Assembly (NCBI GenBank): GCA_025055285.1
Contig: JANWXM010000001.1
Coordinates: 1 to 64,000 of the forward strand
Origin: Saprospiraceae bacterium
GTDB lineage: Bacteria; Bacteroidota; Bacteroidia; Chitinophagales; Saprospiraceae
DNA length: 64,000 nt
Reading direction: 5' to 3'
Positions 43,901 through 53,600 of this stretch are shown one piece after another; the stretch's first letter is position 1, and each line of letters starts with the position of its first letter. The translations under genes and the position numbers were made by a program. The notes beneath the pieces were generated by a model. It did no database searches and was not told the DNA's origin. It worked only from the letters and a program-made list of their open reading frames with translations.

Positions 43901-46795
43901 ATGGCAAAGTTTCCTGAGATACGCACTGACGAACTCCACCGGCGTCTGTATGCTACAGACGCTTCTATTTTTCGAGAATTGCCTGTTGGCGTAGCCTATC
44001 CGCGCGACGCAGAGGATATCCAGGCCCTAGTGCACTATGCTCGCGAGCACGGCTTGTCCCTTATTCCACGCTCAGCAGGTACGTCGCTAGCCGGTCAGTG
44101 TGTCGGGAGCGGCCTTGTTGTCGACGTTTCGCGCTACATGACGCGCATTTTAGAGATTAACCCAGAAGAGCGATGGGTGCGCGTTGAGCCGGGTGTTATT
44201 CGCGATGAGCTCAACCTAGCGTTAAAGTCCTATGGTTTGTTCTTCGCTCCTAATACTTCCACTTCCAACCGCTGTATGATCGGTGGTATGGTGGGCAATA
44301 ACTCGTGTGGTACCACCTCCCTTGTATATGGCAGTACGCGCGACCATCTACTGGCCCTGCGCACAGTGCTGAGCGATGGTTCCGAGGCAAGCTTTCATGC
44401 CCTTAGCCCTCAGCAGTTTGAAGAGAAGTGCCGCCTAGAAAACTTGGAAGGTCGCCTTTATCGGCACATTCGTGAAATGCTCAGTCGCCCAGAGGTTCAA
44501 CAAGAAATTCGCCGCGAATATCCCCATCCGAAGATTCACCGCCGCAATACAGGCTACGCCATAGACTTGTTGCTGCGCTCTAATGTATTTACTCCCGGAG
44601 GGCCAGACTTCAATTTTTGCCAGATGTTGGCTGGGTCGGAGGGCACGTTAGCGATTAGTACGGAAATCACCCTCAATCTCGTACCGCTACCAGAGCCATG
44701 CGATGTCGTCTTATGTGCCCATTTTGGCGATTTACAAGAATGCTTACGCGCGGTAGTATTGGCGGTAGAACACCGCCCTACGGCATGTGAGTTGATGGAT
44801 CACCTCATTCTTAGCTGCGCACGAGCTAATCGCGAACAAGCGCGCAACAGTTTCTTCATCGAAGGCGAACCGGCAGCAATACTCATGATAGAGTTTCGCG
44901 GTCAGACGCCTGAAGAGGCTCAGCGCAAAGCTCAAGCTCTCATCGCTGACTTTCGGGCGCAGGGCTTCGGCTACGCTTTTCCCATAGTGCCTGCTCCGCA
45001 GTCGAAACGCGTATGGGAATTGCGCAATGCCGGGCTAGGCGTGTTGTCCAACATGCCCGGAGCAGCTAAGGGTATACCTTGTATTGAAGATACTGCTGTA
45101 GCAGTCACTGATTTGCCGGCTTATATTGCTGAATTTGAAGAACTCATGGCCCATTTTGGTCAGCGGTCGGTTTATTATGCTCATGCCGGCGACGGCGAAC
45201 TGCATCTGCGGCCAATTCTCAACCTGAAGAAAGCAGAAGACCGCCGGCGTCTGCGCGAAATTGGAGAGGCCATGGCTTATCTCGTCAAGAAGTACGGCGG
45301 CTCACTCAGTGGAGAACATGGCGACGGACGCGTGCGGGCCGAATTCATTCCCATCGTCTTAGGGCAAAAGAACTACGAACTCTTGCGGTCAATTAAGCGC
45401 ACATGGGATCCGGATGGCATCTTCAATCCCGGCAAAATTGTAGATGCTCCGCCCATGAACACGTCGTTGCGCTATGAAGAAGACCAACCCGACCGGCTGT
45501 TCGATACAGTACTTGAATTCCCAGATGGTATCTTGCGCGCTGTTGAAAAATGCAACGGCTCAGGCGATTGCCGCCGTCTCGATTTTGCAGGAGGCATCAT
45601 GTGTCCTAGCTATCGCGCTACGCGCGATGAAAAAGACACCACTCGTGCTCGGGCCAATGCTTTGCGCGAGTTCCTTACGCGCAGCCCTAGGGCCAATCCA
45701 TTCAGCCATGAAGAGCTTTACGAGGTTATGGACCTGTGTTTGGCGTGTAAGGGCTGTGCTTCCGAGTGCCCATCCAACGTAGATATGGCGGCTATGAAGG
45801 CCGAATTCCTTCATCAGTATTATCGGACCCACGGCATCCCTTGGCGAACACGTTTCTTCACGCACATCGCTGACGTGTATCGCCTCGGAGCAATTGTTCC
45901 TCCACTGACTAATTTTTTCCTGAGGAATTCTCTCATCGCTCCCCTTGTGAAGCGCCTGCTGGGCATTGCACCCTCGCGCAGCTTGCCAGCCTTATGCCCT
46001 ACGACGTTGCGCCAATGGTATCGGCAAAACCAGGCTAGCCTAAGGCCCAAAGCGCCCTTGAGAGGCCAAGTGTACTTCTTCTGCGACGAATTTACCAACT
46101 ACACCGATGTAGAGGTGGGCATTGCTGCAATTCGATTGCTCATAGGGCTTGGCTACGGAGTACAACTTGTAGAACACCCAGAAAGTGGGCGAGCGGCCAT
46201 ATCCAAGGGATTGCTCTTGCGAGCGCGCGCTATCGCTATTCAACAGGTGCACGCCTTTAGACATCTGGTTAGCGAACAAACACCTCTTGTGGGTATTGAA
46301 CCCTCGGCCCTCCTGAGTTTTCGCGATGAATATCCGCGCATTGTCCCTCCACCGATGCGCGAAGAAGCTCAGCGATTGGCCGAAAATGTACTACTGATCG
46401 AAGAATTTCTCTATCGCGAGGTGCAAAAAGGCAATATCAGCGCCGATGATTTTATTGAAGCGCCGCGCCAGCTTTGGGTGCACGGCCACTGCCATCAGAG
46501 AGCGCTGTCTAGCATAGAACCTACTGCATGGGTGCTTGGCTTGCCTAAAGGTCATTCAGTTTCCGTAATTCCCTCAGGGTGCTGTGGGATGGCTGGTTCA
46601 TTTGGCTACGAACAGGAGCACTACGAGGTGAGTATGCGTATTGGCGAATTGGTGCTTTTACCTGCTGTAAGGGCCCTGCCCCCTGAAGCTACCGTCGTAG
46701 CCCCTGGGACGAGTTGTCGCCATCAAATCTTAGATGGAACCGGACGCGTTGCACTGCACCCTGTGCAGGTATTGGTCGAGGCTTTGCGCGCTTGA
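43901..46795 (+). CDS. Fused FAD-linked oxidase and Fe-S (CCG-domain) oxidoreductase (GlcD-GlcF/D-lactate dehydrogenase-like)
   Basis: About 964 residues from ATG 43901. The N-terminal half is a VAO/PCMH flavin domain (LIPRSAGTSLAGQCVGSGLV, then CMIGGMVGNNSCGTTSLVYG) followed by the FAD-oxidase C-terminal domain (HAGDGELHLRP, GGSLSGEHGDGRVRAEF, FNPGKIVDAPP). The second half has two 4Fe-4S sites: CNGSGDCR ... CPSY and CLACKGCASECPSNVDM. Two CCG-type domains end it: HGHCHQRALS and PSGCCGMAGSFGYE. Such fused enzymes oxidise D-lactate, glycolate or D-2-hydroxyglutarate and pass electrons to the quinone pool. Substrate not resolvable by sequence. Standalone gene divergent from fbaA. Confidence 0.9.
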   Translation: MAKFPEIRTDELHRRLYATDASIFRELPVGVAYPRDAEDIQALVHYAREHGLSLIPRSAGTSLAGQCVGSGLVVDVSRYMTRILEINPEERWVRVEPGVIRDELNLALKSYGLFFAPNTSTSNRCMIGGMVGNNSCGTTSLVYGSTRDHLLALRTVLSDGSEASFHALSPQQFEEKCRLENLEGRLYRHIREMLSRPEVQQEIRREYPHPKIHRRNTGYAIDLLLRSNVFTPGGPDFNFCQMLAGSEGTLAISTEITLNLVPLPEPCDVVLCAHFGDLQECLRAVVLAVEHRPTACELMDHLILSCARANREQARNSFFIEGEPAAILMIEFRGQTPEEAQRKAQALIADFRAQGFGYAFPIVPAPQSKRVWELRNAGLGVLSNMPGAAKGIPCIEDTAVAVTDLPAYIAEFEELMAHFGQRSVYYAHAGDGELHLRPILNLKKAEDRRRLREIGEAMAYLVKKYGGSLSGEHGDGRVRAEFIPIVLGQKNYELLRSIKRTWDPDGIFNPGKIVDAPPMNTSLRYEEDQPDRLFDTVLEFPDGILRAVEKCNGSGDCRRLDFAGGIMCPSYRATRDEKDTTRARANALREFLTRSPRANPFSHEELYEVMDLCLACKGCASECPSNVDMAAMKAEFLHQYYRTHGIPWRTRFFTHIADVYRLGAIVPPLTNFFLRNSLIAPLVKRLLGIAPSRSLPALCPTTLRQWYRQNQASLRPKAPLRGQVYFFCDEFTNYTDVEVGIAAIRLLIGLGYGVQLVEHPESGRAAISKGLLLRARAIAIQQVHAFRHLVSEQTPLVGIEPSALLSFRDEYPRIVPPPMREEAQRLAENVLLIEEFLYREVQKGNISADDFIEAPRQLWVHGHCHQRALSSIEPTAWVLGLPKGHSVSVIPSGCCGMAGSFGYEQEHYEVSMRIGELVLLPAVRALPPEATVVAPGTSCRHQILDGTGRVALHPVQVLVEALRA

Positions 46796-46964
46796 ACGAG
46801 CGAAGATGCCTACAAAACTTTTTCTTTCGCAGGCCCGTTCTGTTGAAACGCATCCTTTCATGATACTACAACTGCCTGAAATATAGGAAAGCAGTAGAGA
46901 AAATTTTTGGGAAAACTTTCTTCTTCGATAGCGTGCCAACGAAAATAGTTTGGAGAACATATCG

Positions 46965-48143
46965 CTACTTCCAACGCCGGCCTTTCCACGTGTATCGCCG
47001 AAAAAAGAGCGTAGCCGTTCCTACAACCGCCAAGTAAATGAAGTGCATGATTAGCGCTGGCCAGAAGGAGCGCAAAGCATTCCTTTGGCAAAAGAAAGTG
47101 CACATTTCGCTCAGCAACGCTCTGTCGGCCCAAGCTCTGACACCCAATTGAACAAAAGCAACTATTCCCAAGAGCGGATGCTCAAAGGCTACTAAAACAT
47201 TGATTACCCACGTAAAGGAAAACATCCACATTAGACCGAGCACTGCTCTTAGTCGGTTGTTTGGCCAATGTGCGTTTTTCGTCCCCCATCGCAAGCGTTG
47301 TTGCAAAAAGGCTGAGAGAGTAGGGCAGGGTAGGGTGCAGACAACAGCCTTCGTACTTTTTAGAAAGAGTATTTCCTTTAAGGGTAACTTGCTCAACAAG
47401 AACATGTCATCGCCTGAGGCGTAATGTTCATTGCCTGCAAAACCGTTCAAGCGGAGAAAAACGGCCTTAGGATAACACAAGTTGGCTCCGCTTCCCAAAG
47501 CAAACCAGCCACGAGTTAGGGCAGCACCGGCGATGCCCATCGTCGCAGCCGAGTCAAGTGCTTGAAAATTTTCCCAGCAACTCGACCTTGTGCGAAGGGA
47601 TATAGGGGCAACAATAGCACTTGGGCGATGTCTTTCGTAAGCTGCGGCCAGTTCTCGTAGCCAGTCGGGTGGCACTATGCAGTCGGCGTCGGTGGTAACA
47701 ATAAGCCTTCCTCGCGCGTGGGCTATGCCGTGCGCTATGGCTTTCTTTTTCCCTAGTAGCGAGGGTGAATCAGCATCGGATAGGCGCAATAAACGCACTT
47801 CATTGGGAAAAGCATTTACAAGGTCGGCTACGACACAAGCCGTAGCATCTTCCGAATGGTCATCTACGACGATAACCTCTCGTAGAGTCCTTGGATAGGT
47901 TCCTTCTAATACAGCGCGCACACAAGTTTCGATGTGGGCTTCTTCGTTTCGCGCTGCAATAACGACTGAAATACTAACTTGAGGTTGAGGGCTTGCCACT
48001 CCCGTCCATACTGGTATTGAGCGCCAGGCGATAAGCACTTTCCTCAGCAGCCATCCATAGCCTAAGCACAGTAACAAGCACGCAGCCACATAAGCATCGA
48101 GCAGCGAGGAGAGCAGGAGAGGGTCAAAATAATTCGCGCACAT
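46965..48143 (-). CDS. Membrane-anchored family 2 glycosyltransferase
   Basis: 392 residues. An N-terminal TM (LLDAYVAACLLLCLGYGWLL) precedes a GT-A domain: VSISVVIAARNEEAHIETCV, VIVVDDHSEDATA, VTTDADCIVPPDWL (the DxD-like TDAD), GAALTRGWFALGSGANLCYP, ASGDDMFLLSKL and the acceptor-side motif QQRLRWGTKN. Two or three TM helices follow at the C-terminus (VLGLMWMFSFTWVINVLVAF, WPALIMHFIYLAVVGTATLF). Likely extends or modifies a surface polysaccharide or lipid. Its ATG overlaps the porQ stop by 20 bp, so translation is probably coupled to porQ. Confidence 0.88.
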   Translation of the reverse strand: MCANYFDPLLLSSLLDAYVAACLLLCLGYGWLLRKVLIAWRSIPVWTGVASPQPQVSISVVIAARNEEAHIETCVRAVLEGTYPRTLREVIVVDDHSEDATACVVADLVNAFPNEVRLLRLSDADSPSLLGKKKAIAHGIAHARGRLIVTTDADCIVPPDWLRELAAAYERHRPSAIVAPISLRTRSSCWENFQALDSAATMGIAGAALTRGWFALGSGANLCYPKAVFLRLNGFAGNEHYASGDDMFLLSKLPLKEILFLKSTKAVVCTLPCPTLSAFLQQRLRWGTKNAHWPNNRLRAVLGLMWMFSFTWVINVLVAFEHPLLGIVAFVQLGVRAWADRALLSEMCTFFCQRNALRSFWPALIMHFIYLAVVGTATLFFRRYTWKGRRWK

Positions 48144-49197
48144 TTGTGCTCAGGCCGAAGTGAACGATACCGCCAGCTATGTGATAGGAGGCATAGCCAA
48201 GGTCTATCCGAAATCGGCTAACGCGCAGGCCTAGACCTGCTGAGAAGCCTGCAAGGCTTCGGAAGTTGCGTACGGTCAGTTCACGTCGTCGCAGGTGGTT
48301 GTAACCCAGTCGTATGCGGAAAAATTCGTTGGCACCCAGCAAGAACTCACCATTAAAAATGAGGTGTCGAAAAAAATTATCAATGGTTGGATTTCCCTCT
48401 GTAGGTTGATCGCCGCCGAAGAGCAGTGGATTTCTGGGGCGCAAAGCAGGGTCATCGTAGCGGATGTTCCACTGATGCAAATGGTGCGCGACAATACTAA
48501 GGCGAAAGGGTAAGTACCGCAAGCGTTTACTTACAGCTAGCTGCAGGTCAAAAGGCAGCGCTTCGCGTGTATCTCGGTAAAGAGTCAGCTGGGTGCCTAG
48601 CTGACGCACAACGGCAGCTGCGGAAAAGAGGCGAGCTGTATCTTCATAGAGTACGCCTACGTCGCTGCTCAGTGCCGTAGCTTGGTACATGTCGAGCGCA
48701 GAGCGTGCAAATCGCACGTTGAGGCCTAGAGACCACTTCGGGGTAAGCAGGCGCGCTATGCCAAGGGTGAAAGCCGTTTCAGTTGCACGCACCTCTCCTT
48801 GGACGTTTCCAAAGGCATCGGCCCTAGGTATGTCGCCATAATTTACATGTTGGATTGAAGCATGGAGAGTTGCGTTGAAGATCTTCGCATGATGAGCATA
48901 AGCAGCATAACTATGTTGAATATTCGCCAACAGGAAATTATGCTGCAGAGATAGACGTCCGCTCATTCTTGGGTTAAGTGCTGCGGGATTGAGGGCAGCT
49001 AAGGCTACATCGTCGTCGCGCACAGAGATGTGTAAGCCACCTAGAGCAGTAATGCGCGCTGAAGGAGAGAGTGTTAGAAACTTGAAAGCATGTCGGCCTC
49101 CTGTTACCTGGGCAACGGTGGGCAGGGATAGGGAGACAAGCAAGGGCAAGCTAATCCAAAGAGCACTGGTGGTCGTCTGCAAGAATCTTATTGTCAT
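48124..49197 (-). CDS. porQ: Type IX secretion system protein PorQ
   Basis: 357 residues with signal peptide (TTTSALWISLPLLVSLSLPT, then VAQ). The barrel begins with GGRHAFKFLTLSPSARITAL, a PorQ hallmark with the GGLHISVRDDDVALAALNPA continuation, and ends in VNVRELF. PorQ is an outer membrane barrel needed for T9SS-dependent surface processing (in Porphyromonas it works with PorU/PorV/PorZ). The three or four sorting-domain proteins in this window are expected clients. No other T9SS gene is nearby, as is usual. Confidence 0.9.
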   Translation of the reverse strand: MTIRFLQTTTSALWISLPLLVSLSLPTVAQVTGGRHAFKFLTLSPSARITALGGLHISVRDDDVALAALNPAALNPRMSGRLSLQHNFLLANIQHSYAAYAHHAKIFNATLHASIQHVNYGDIPRADAFGNVQGEVRATETAFTLGIARLLTPKWSLGLNVRFARSALDMYQATALSSDVGVLYEDTARLFSAAAVVRQLGTQLTLYRDTREALPFDLQLAVSKRLRYLPFRLSIVAHHLHQWNIRYDDPALRPRNPLLFGGDQPTEGNPTIDNFFRHLIFNGEFLLGANEFFRIRLGYNHLRRRELTVRNFRSLAGFSAGLGLRVSRFRIDLGYASYHIAGGIVHFGLSTNVRELF

Positions 49198-49245
49198 GTT
49201 TCGAGAAAAGATGTCAGAGAGATTTGGCGTAAGGAGGAACGCTTT

Positions 49246-49875
49246 CTAGCGATTGGCAGATGAATCGCGAGCCCACAACGTTCGGCAACGTCCCTTTTGA
49301 CACCAAAGGATGCGTTCGAGTTGCCCGTGAATGTCGTAAAGGCGAAGTGTATCATGTTCGTTGTCGCCTTCAAGGTAGGTGCCTTGTGCTTTTATGTTGC
49401 CGTTTTCGTACCATTCGATAAAGGGGCCGTTTTCCTCGTTGTCGCGCAGCATAACTTTTTCCCGAAGGACACCATTAGGATACCATCGGAGGCTGAGTCC
49501 TTGCAACTTGCCGCGAACAAAAGTTTGCTCGAGGTGCTTCTGCCCGTTCTCATGATAGAATACGACAGGGCCATGATGAACGCCTCGGTCATACTGTTCG
49601 ACTTGGGCGGGTTTTCCGTTTGGATAATAGAGCACGCGCGTACCGTGCAGAGTATCGTTTTCATAGTGCGCTTCTTCCCGAAGGCGCCCCTGAGCATCGA
49701 AGCGTTGATATAGGCCGTGTCGGGCCAGATCCTTCTTGCGCCGCTCGAAGCGTTCTCGTTCGCCATATTCATTGCGAATTTCGACCGTCTCAATGTCTCC
49801 ACTGCATGCGTACAAAAGGCAAATAATCAAGGAGGTAATAAGCAAAGATTCGAACAGAATTTGGTGCTTTGTCAT
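49246..49875 (-). CDS. MORN-repeat lipoprotein (YwqK-like)
   Basis: 209 residues. N-terminal TM/lipoprotein signal with Cys at about 24 (SLIICLLYACSGD). Five to six MORN-type repeats follow, for example LHGTRVLYYPNGKPAQVEQY, HHGPVVFYHENGQKH and NGPFIEWYENGNIKAQGTY. The YwqK family was annotated as an antitoxin of a toxin/antitoxin pair but most members are cell-envelope lipoproteins of unknown function; no toxin gene is adjacent, so I favour an envelope role. Same strand as porQ, 48 bp upstream of it. Confidence 0.82.
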   Translation of the reverse strand: MTKHQILFESLLITSLIICLLYACSGDIETVEIRNEYGERERFERRKKDLARHGLYQRFDAQGRLREEAHYENDTLHGTRVLYYPNGKPAQVEQYDRGVHHGPVVFYHENGQKHLEQTFVRGKLQGLSLRWYPNGVLREKVMLRDNEENGPFIEWYENGNIKAQGTYLEGDNEHDTLRLYDIHGQLERILWCQKGRCRTLWARDSSANR

Positions 49876-49977
49876 AGAACAAAGAGGAGTTTTGGTTTTA
49901 TAAGTGCTAGAAAAGAATGGATTTTTTGTGCATGCAATTAGGGCTTTATGTTGGAAGGAAATAACCTCTTCAAAAAG

Positions 49978-50390
49978 AGCACTGCAAACCTATAAGCCGG
50001 ATTCTGTCCCTGTTTCCAGGCCTCTGCCATTTATCTGGGCCAGCGCCTCACGGCGTGGCTCTGCGCTGCCTACCCCCCTTGCTGGCCCTCAAAAGAGCCA
50101 ATGTGCGAGCCACACATCCTCTGTCGGTGCAGAGGGCAAGGTATACTTGGCATTTCAACCCGCAAGGTTTATCCGCACTTCGACTTGCGCCGAAGCGCCG
50201 TGCGCTCTTACCGCACGTTTTCACCCTTACCTCAGGTCAAGAAGACCCGTGGCGGTTTTTTTCTGTGACCCTCTCTGTGCCTCGACCGTTGTCGAGACCC
50301 CACCTGTTAGGTGGTGCGGTGCTCTGTGTTGTCCGGACTTTCCTCCCCGCTCTCCGAAAGAGCAAAGGCGGCAGAGCAGTTTGCAGTGCT
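49978..50390 (-). ncRNA. rnpB: RNase P RNA (bacterial class A)
   Basis: About 413 nt on the minus strand. The two ends pair as helix P1 (GCACTGCAAAC with GTTTGCAGTGC). Universally conserved segments are present in order: GAGGAAAGTCCGGAC near the 5' end, GGTAAGAGCGCAC in the middle, AGATAAATGGCAG and the 3' ACAGAATCCGGCTTAT, which form P4 and the CCA-binding neighbourhood. The RNA is the catalytic subunit that matures the 5' ends of tRNAs. It lies between the YwqK-like gene and the giant kinase gene, which runs the opposite way. Confidence 0.95.
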
Positions 50391-50605
50391 ATATCTTTAA
50401 AGGCGTTGTGAATGTTTCGCAGCTTATCTCAATAGCCGACAGTTGGCACGATTTTTTAGTTTTGCAAGGCGCTTCTTTGGCTTGATCTTCTTGTATTTTT
50501 GCGCGATGAGGATTGGGAAAGAATTCCGCAGAGGCAGCAAGTGAGATTGAGCCGCTGATGAATGGGAAGGAGGCCTTTGCCTCTTTTGCTTTTTGACGCG
50601 TAAAT

Positions 50606-53600
50606 ATGATGAATAAAAATTCGCTCTTTTACTTTACAGCGGGCGTATTGTTGGCGGCAGTCGCCTATCTGGCGAAAAGCAGCCTCAAAGATACGGTGCT
50701 ATTGCAACAATATGCAGCGCGTCTGGAAGCATACTTAGATAAGCAAGAACGAGCGGCCTTGGAATGGGTGAGGCAGGAGCATGCTGCCCTGCAGATGGCA
50801 ATACAGGGGCAAGAACCGCCAGATATAGAGCGATGGGCTGCCTCTTTGAGCGAGCAAAGCCAGCAGGCTTACACCGTTTTTCTTCACAGCCAAGATTCAG
50901 TGGTGTTTGCCTCGAATAATTTAGTATCGCCCTCGGCGAAAGCCTTAATCGATCTTTCGGAAGAGAAAGAGCAGCGTAAGTTGGTGCGGTTGCCCGCGGG
51001 CTACTTTTACGCATATGCTCGTCCTTTTAAGCCGGGCGTTACCTTATCGGTATGGGTACCTATTGCCCTACGGATGGGAGGCGTCAATGTTTTCGCAAGA
51101 GAGCTCTCATTTGGCGAACGGACGGAGGTCGTCGATGTGGCAGAGGGCGAACCCGTATACGCAGGAGGGCAAGCATTGTTCGGCCTTTCGGCTAAAGGTA
51201 GTATTCAGGCAGCATGGGTACAAATAATAATGTTAATCGCTGTGCTGCTTTTGGTGGTACTGCTTCTAGGATGGGTGTCCAGATGGGTGCTTCGCTTGTA
51301 TGAGGCAGGCAAGCGTTGGTTAGCCCTTGCTCTTCTGTCTTTTACCTTGCTGGGTTTAATCGGACTTAACGTTGCGACAAGCTTTAGTCGCAACGCTCTG
51401 CCAGAGTTGTCTCTCTTTGCCCAGCCGTTGGAGCATTCTTTATTGGGAGCCCGTTCAATAGGCGATTTGCTTGCCCATCTCCTGCTCATCTTGTGGTTTG
51501 CCATGCTTTTTCATCGCATTACGCGTACTGAGAGGTTGGGCCAGCGTTTTTCATTGCCAATTCGACTGTCATTCAGTATTGGCTCCTACGCTGTTATAAC
51601 GGGTAGTATCGTAGGGCTCCTGAAGTTTTCTCAGTGGTTGATTTTTCAGTCGGGTATTCCTTTCGATTTTGATAACTTGCTCAGCTTCTTTAGCCTCTCA
51701 GGTTTGGCTCTAGTGTGTGTGCTCGTAGCATTGCTCTCGCTATTTCTGTTTCATCACCGACTTCTTTTTTCTGTACATCGGTGTGAATTGAGCGCTAGCG
51801 AGCGGCTACTGGCATTAGGTTTGGGCGCTGGGATAGGTTGGGCGTTAGCTTTAGCGTTTGGCGTCTCTGTCTGGTGGGGTCTAATAGTGGTTGTTTTATC
51901 TGTCGTCTACATATGGGTTTTTCAACGCTCCATTGTCCTGCAGGCGCCGCGATTGGTAGGGTTGGCGGTTTGGCTCATGCTGTTTTCAGGCCTTGCTGCC
52001 GGCACCTTATATTCCTTTAATACTCAGAGGGATCGTCAGATGCGTTTGGCATATGCTGAGGCATTGGCAATTGGACGCGACTCAACCCATGCTGAGCCTC
52101 TGCTCCGGACAATAGCGCCTCTGCTCTGTCGAGATAGCATATTATCTAATTTATTAAAACCTTGGCCCTTCCGACCCTTGGCTGCTGACTTGCGCCAGCG
52201 AGCCTATGAGATTCTTTATCCATACAGCTATCTTTTCCAGAACTACCGCTTATCGGTTTTCGCCTTCGACAAAGAAGGCTTCATTTTGCCGCAAGACCAG
52301 CCGCAAGACCGCGCAGAGGTCGTTCAAAACAACTGGGAAAATGCCGTACCATTGCCAGACATGCCAGCACTGCGCTATGCGATTGCAGAGAATGGCGTTT
52401 TCCGCTACATACTGCGCACCCTTATGTGGCGAATGAACGATTCGACACAGCCTGCCGAAGTTCTTTTCTTCTTCGACCACACCTTCGTGCAACCCACGCG
52501 CGTGTATTCGGAGTTGTTCTACCGGCAGCCTTACCGCGGCATGAATCGTCTGTTCTCTTACGATTATGCAGTGCAACGGCGAGGGATCTTGGTCGTCGAC
52601 CAAGGGGAGGCGAGTCGCGCCGTTTTTGCCAAAGACCTGCCTCGAGGGCAAGCAGAAGAGCGCATCACACGCCAGCCGCGCCGAGCCGATGCTGTGTATG
52701 CCACAGCTGATGGCACAGCAGCGGCTGCCGTAGGCCGATCGCTAGGAGACATCCGCAAGCCGATCTATCTCTTCTCGGCGCTCTTTGCTCTATGCTTAGT
52801 GATCATCTTTGTGGTAGCGCTATTGAATACTTGGCTCGAGTTTTTTCCTGCGCATTACCAGCTTAGCTTCTCTGGGCAAGGTTCGCTATCCAAACGCATT
52901 CACTACCGCACCTTTGGCCTAATCGGCATAGGCTTTGCCGGCGCTATCATTCTAACTTACAGGCACTTTGCCGATCAATCGCGCCTTCGCGAACAAGCTG
53001 ACCTAGACCGCCGTGCTGAAGCTCTGCTGACATATCTTCGTATTCAATTGGGCGACCAAACGCCTCAGTTAGATTCTCTTGCTCCCGTTGTTGCCCAGTT
53101 CTTAGCGCCGCATGCTGCTAGCCTGGCTACGGATGTCAACTTTTTCTCACCCAGAGGTCAACTTCTGTTTTCCACTCAAACTCCTCTGACGCGCGTGGGC
53201 GTCCTGCCCACTCGAATGAGCTCAGAAGCTCTCGTACGTTTGAAAACAGGTCTTGAGCAAGAGGTCACTGTGGTTGAGCACGCCGGCGGTACTACCTATA
53301 CCAACCGCTATTTGCCACTTCGCAACAATCAAAATGTGCTGCTCGGTTTCCTTGGCGTGCCCTATTCTTTGTCAGGCCGAAAACTAGGGCCAGAAGTGTC
53401 CGATTTTCTAGGCCTGCTAGCCAGCATATATGTCTTCCTCATGATTATCGCATACGCTCTATCGTATACGCTGTCCAACTCCATTATTAGTCCACTAAAA
53501 CTAATTGCTGACAAAATTCAACGCCTTAAGCTTGAAGATAAAAACGAACCTTTGGAGTACTCTGCTCAGGCAGGTGATGAGATCAGCACGCTCATTGAAG

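Noticed and set aside
49246-49875. Toxin/antitoxin role for the YwqK-like protein
   Set aside because: No toxin gene adjacent, and it is a lipoprotein; the old antitoxin label is not supported here.
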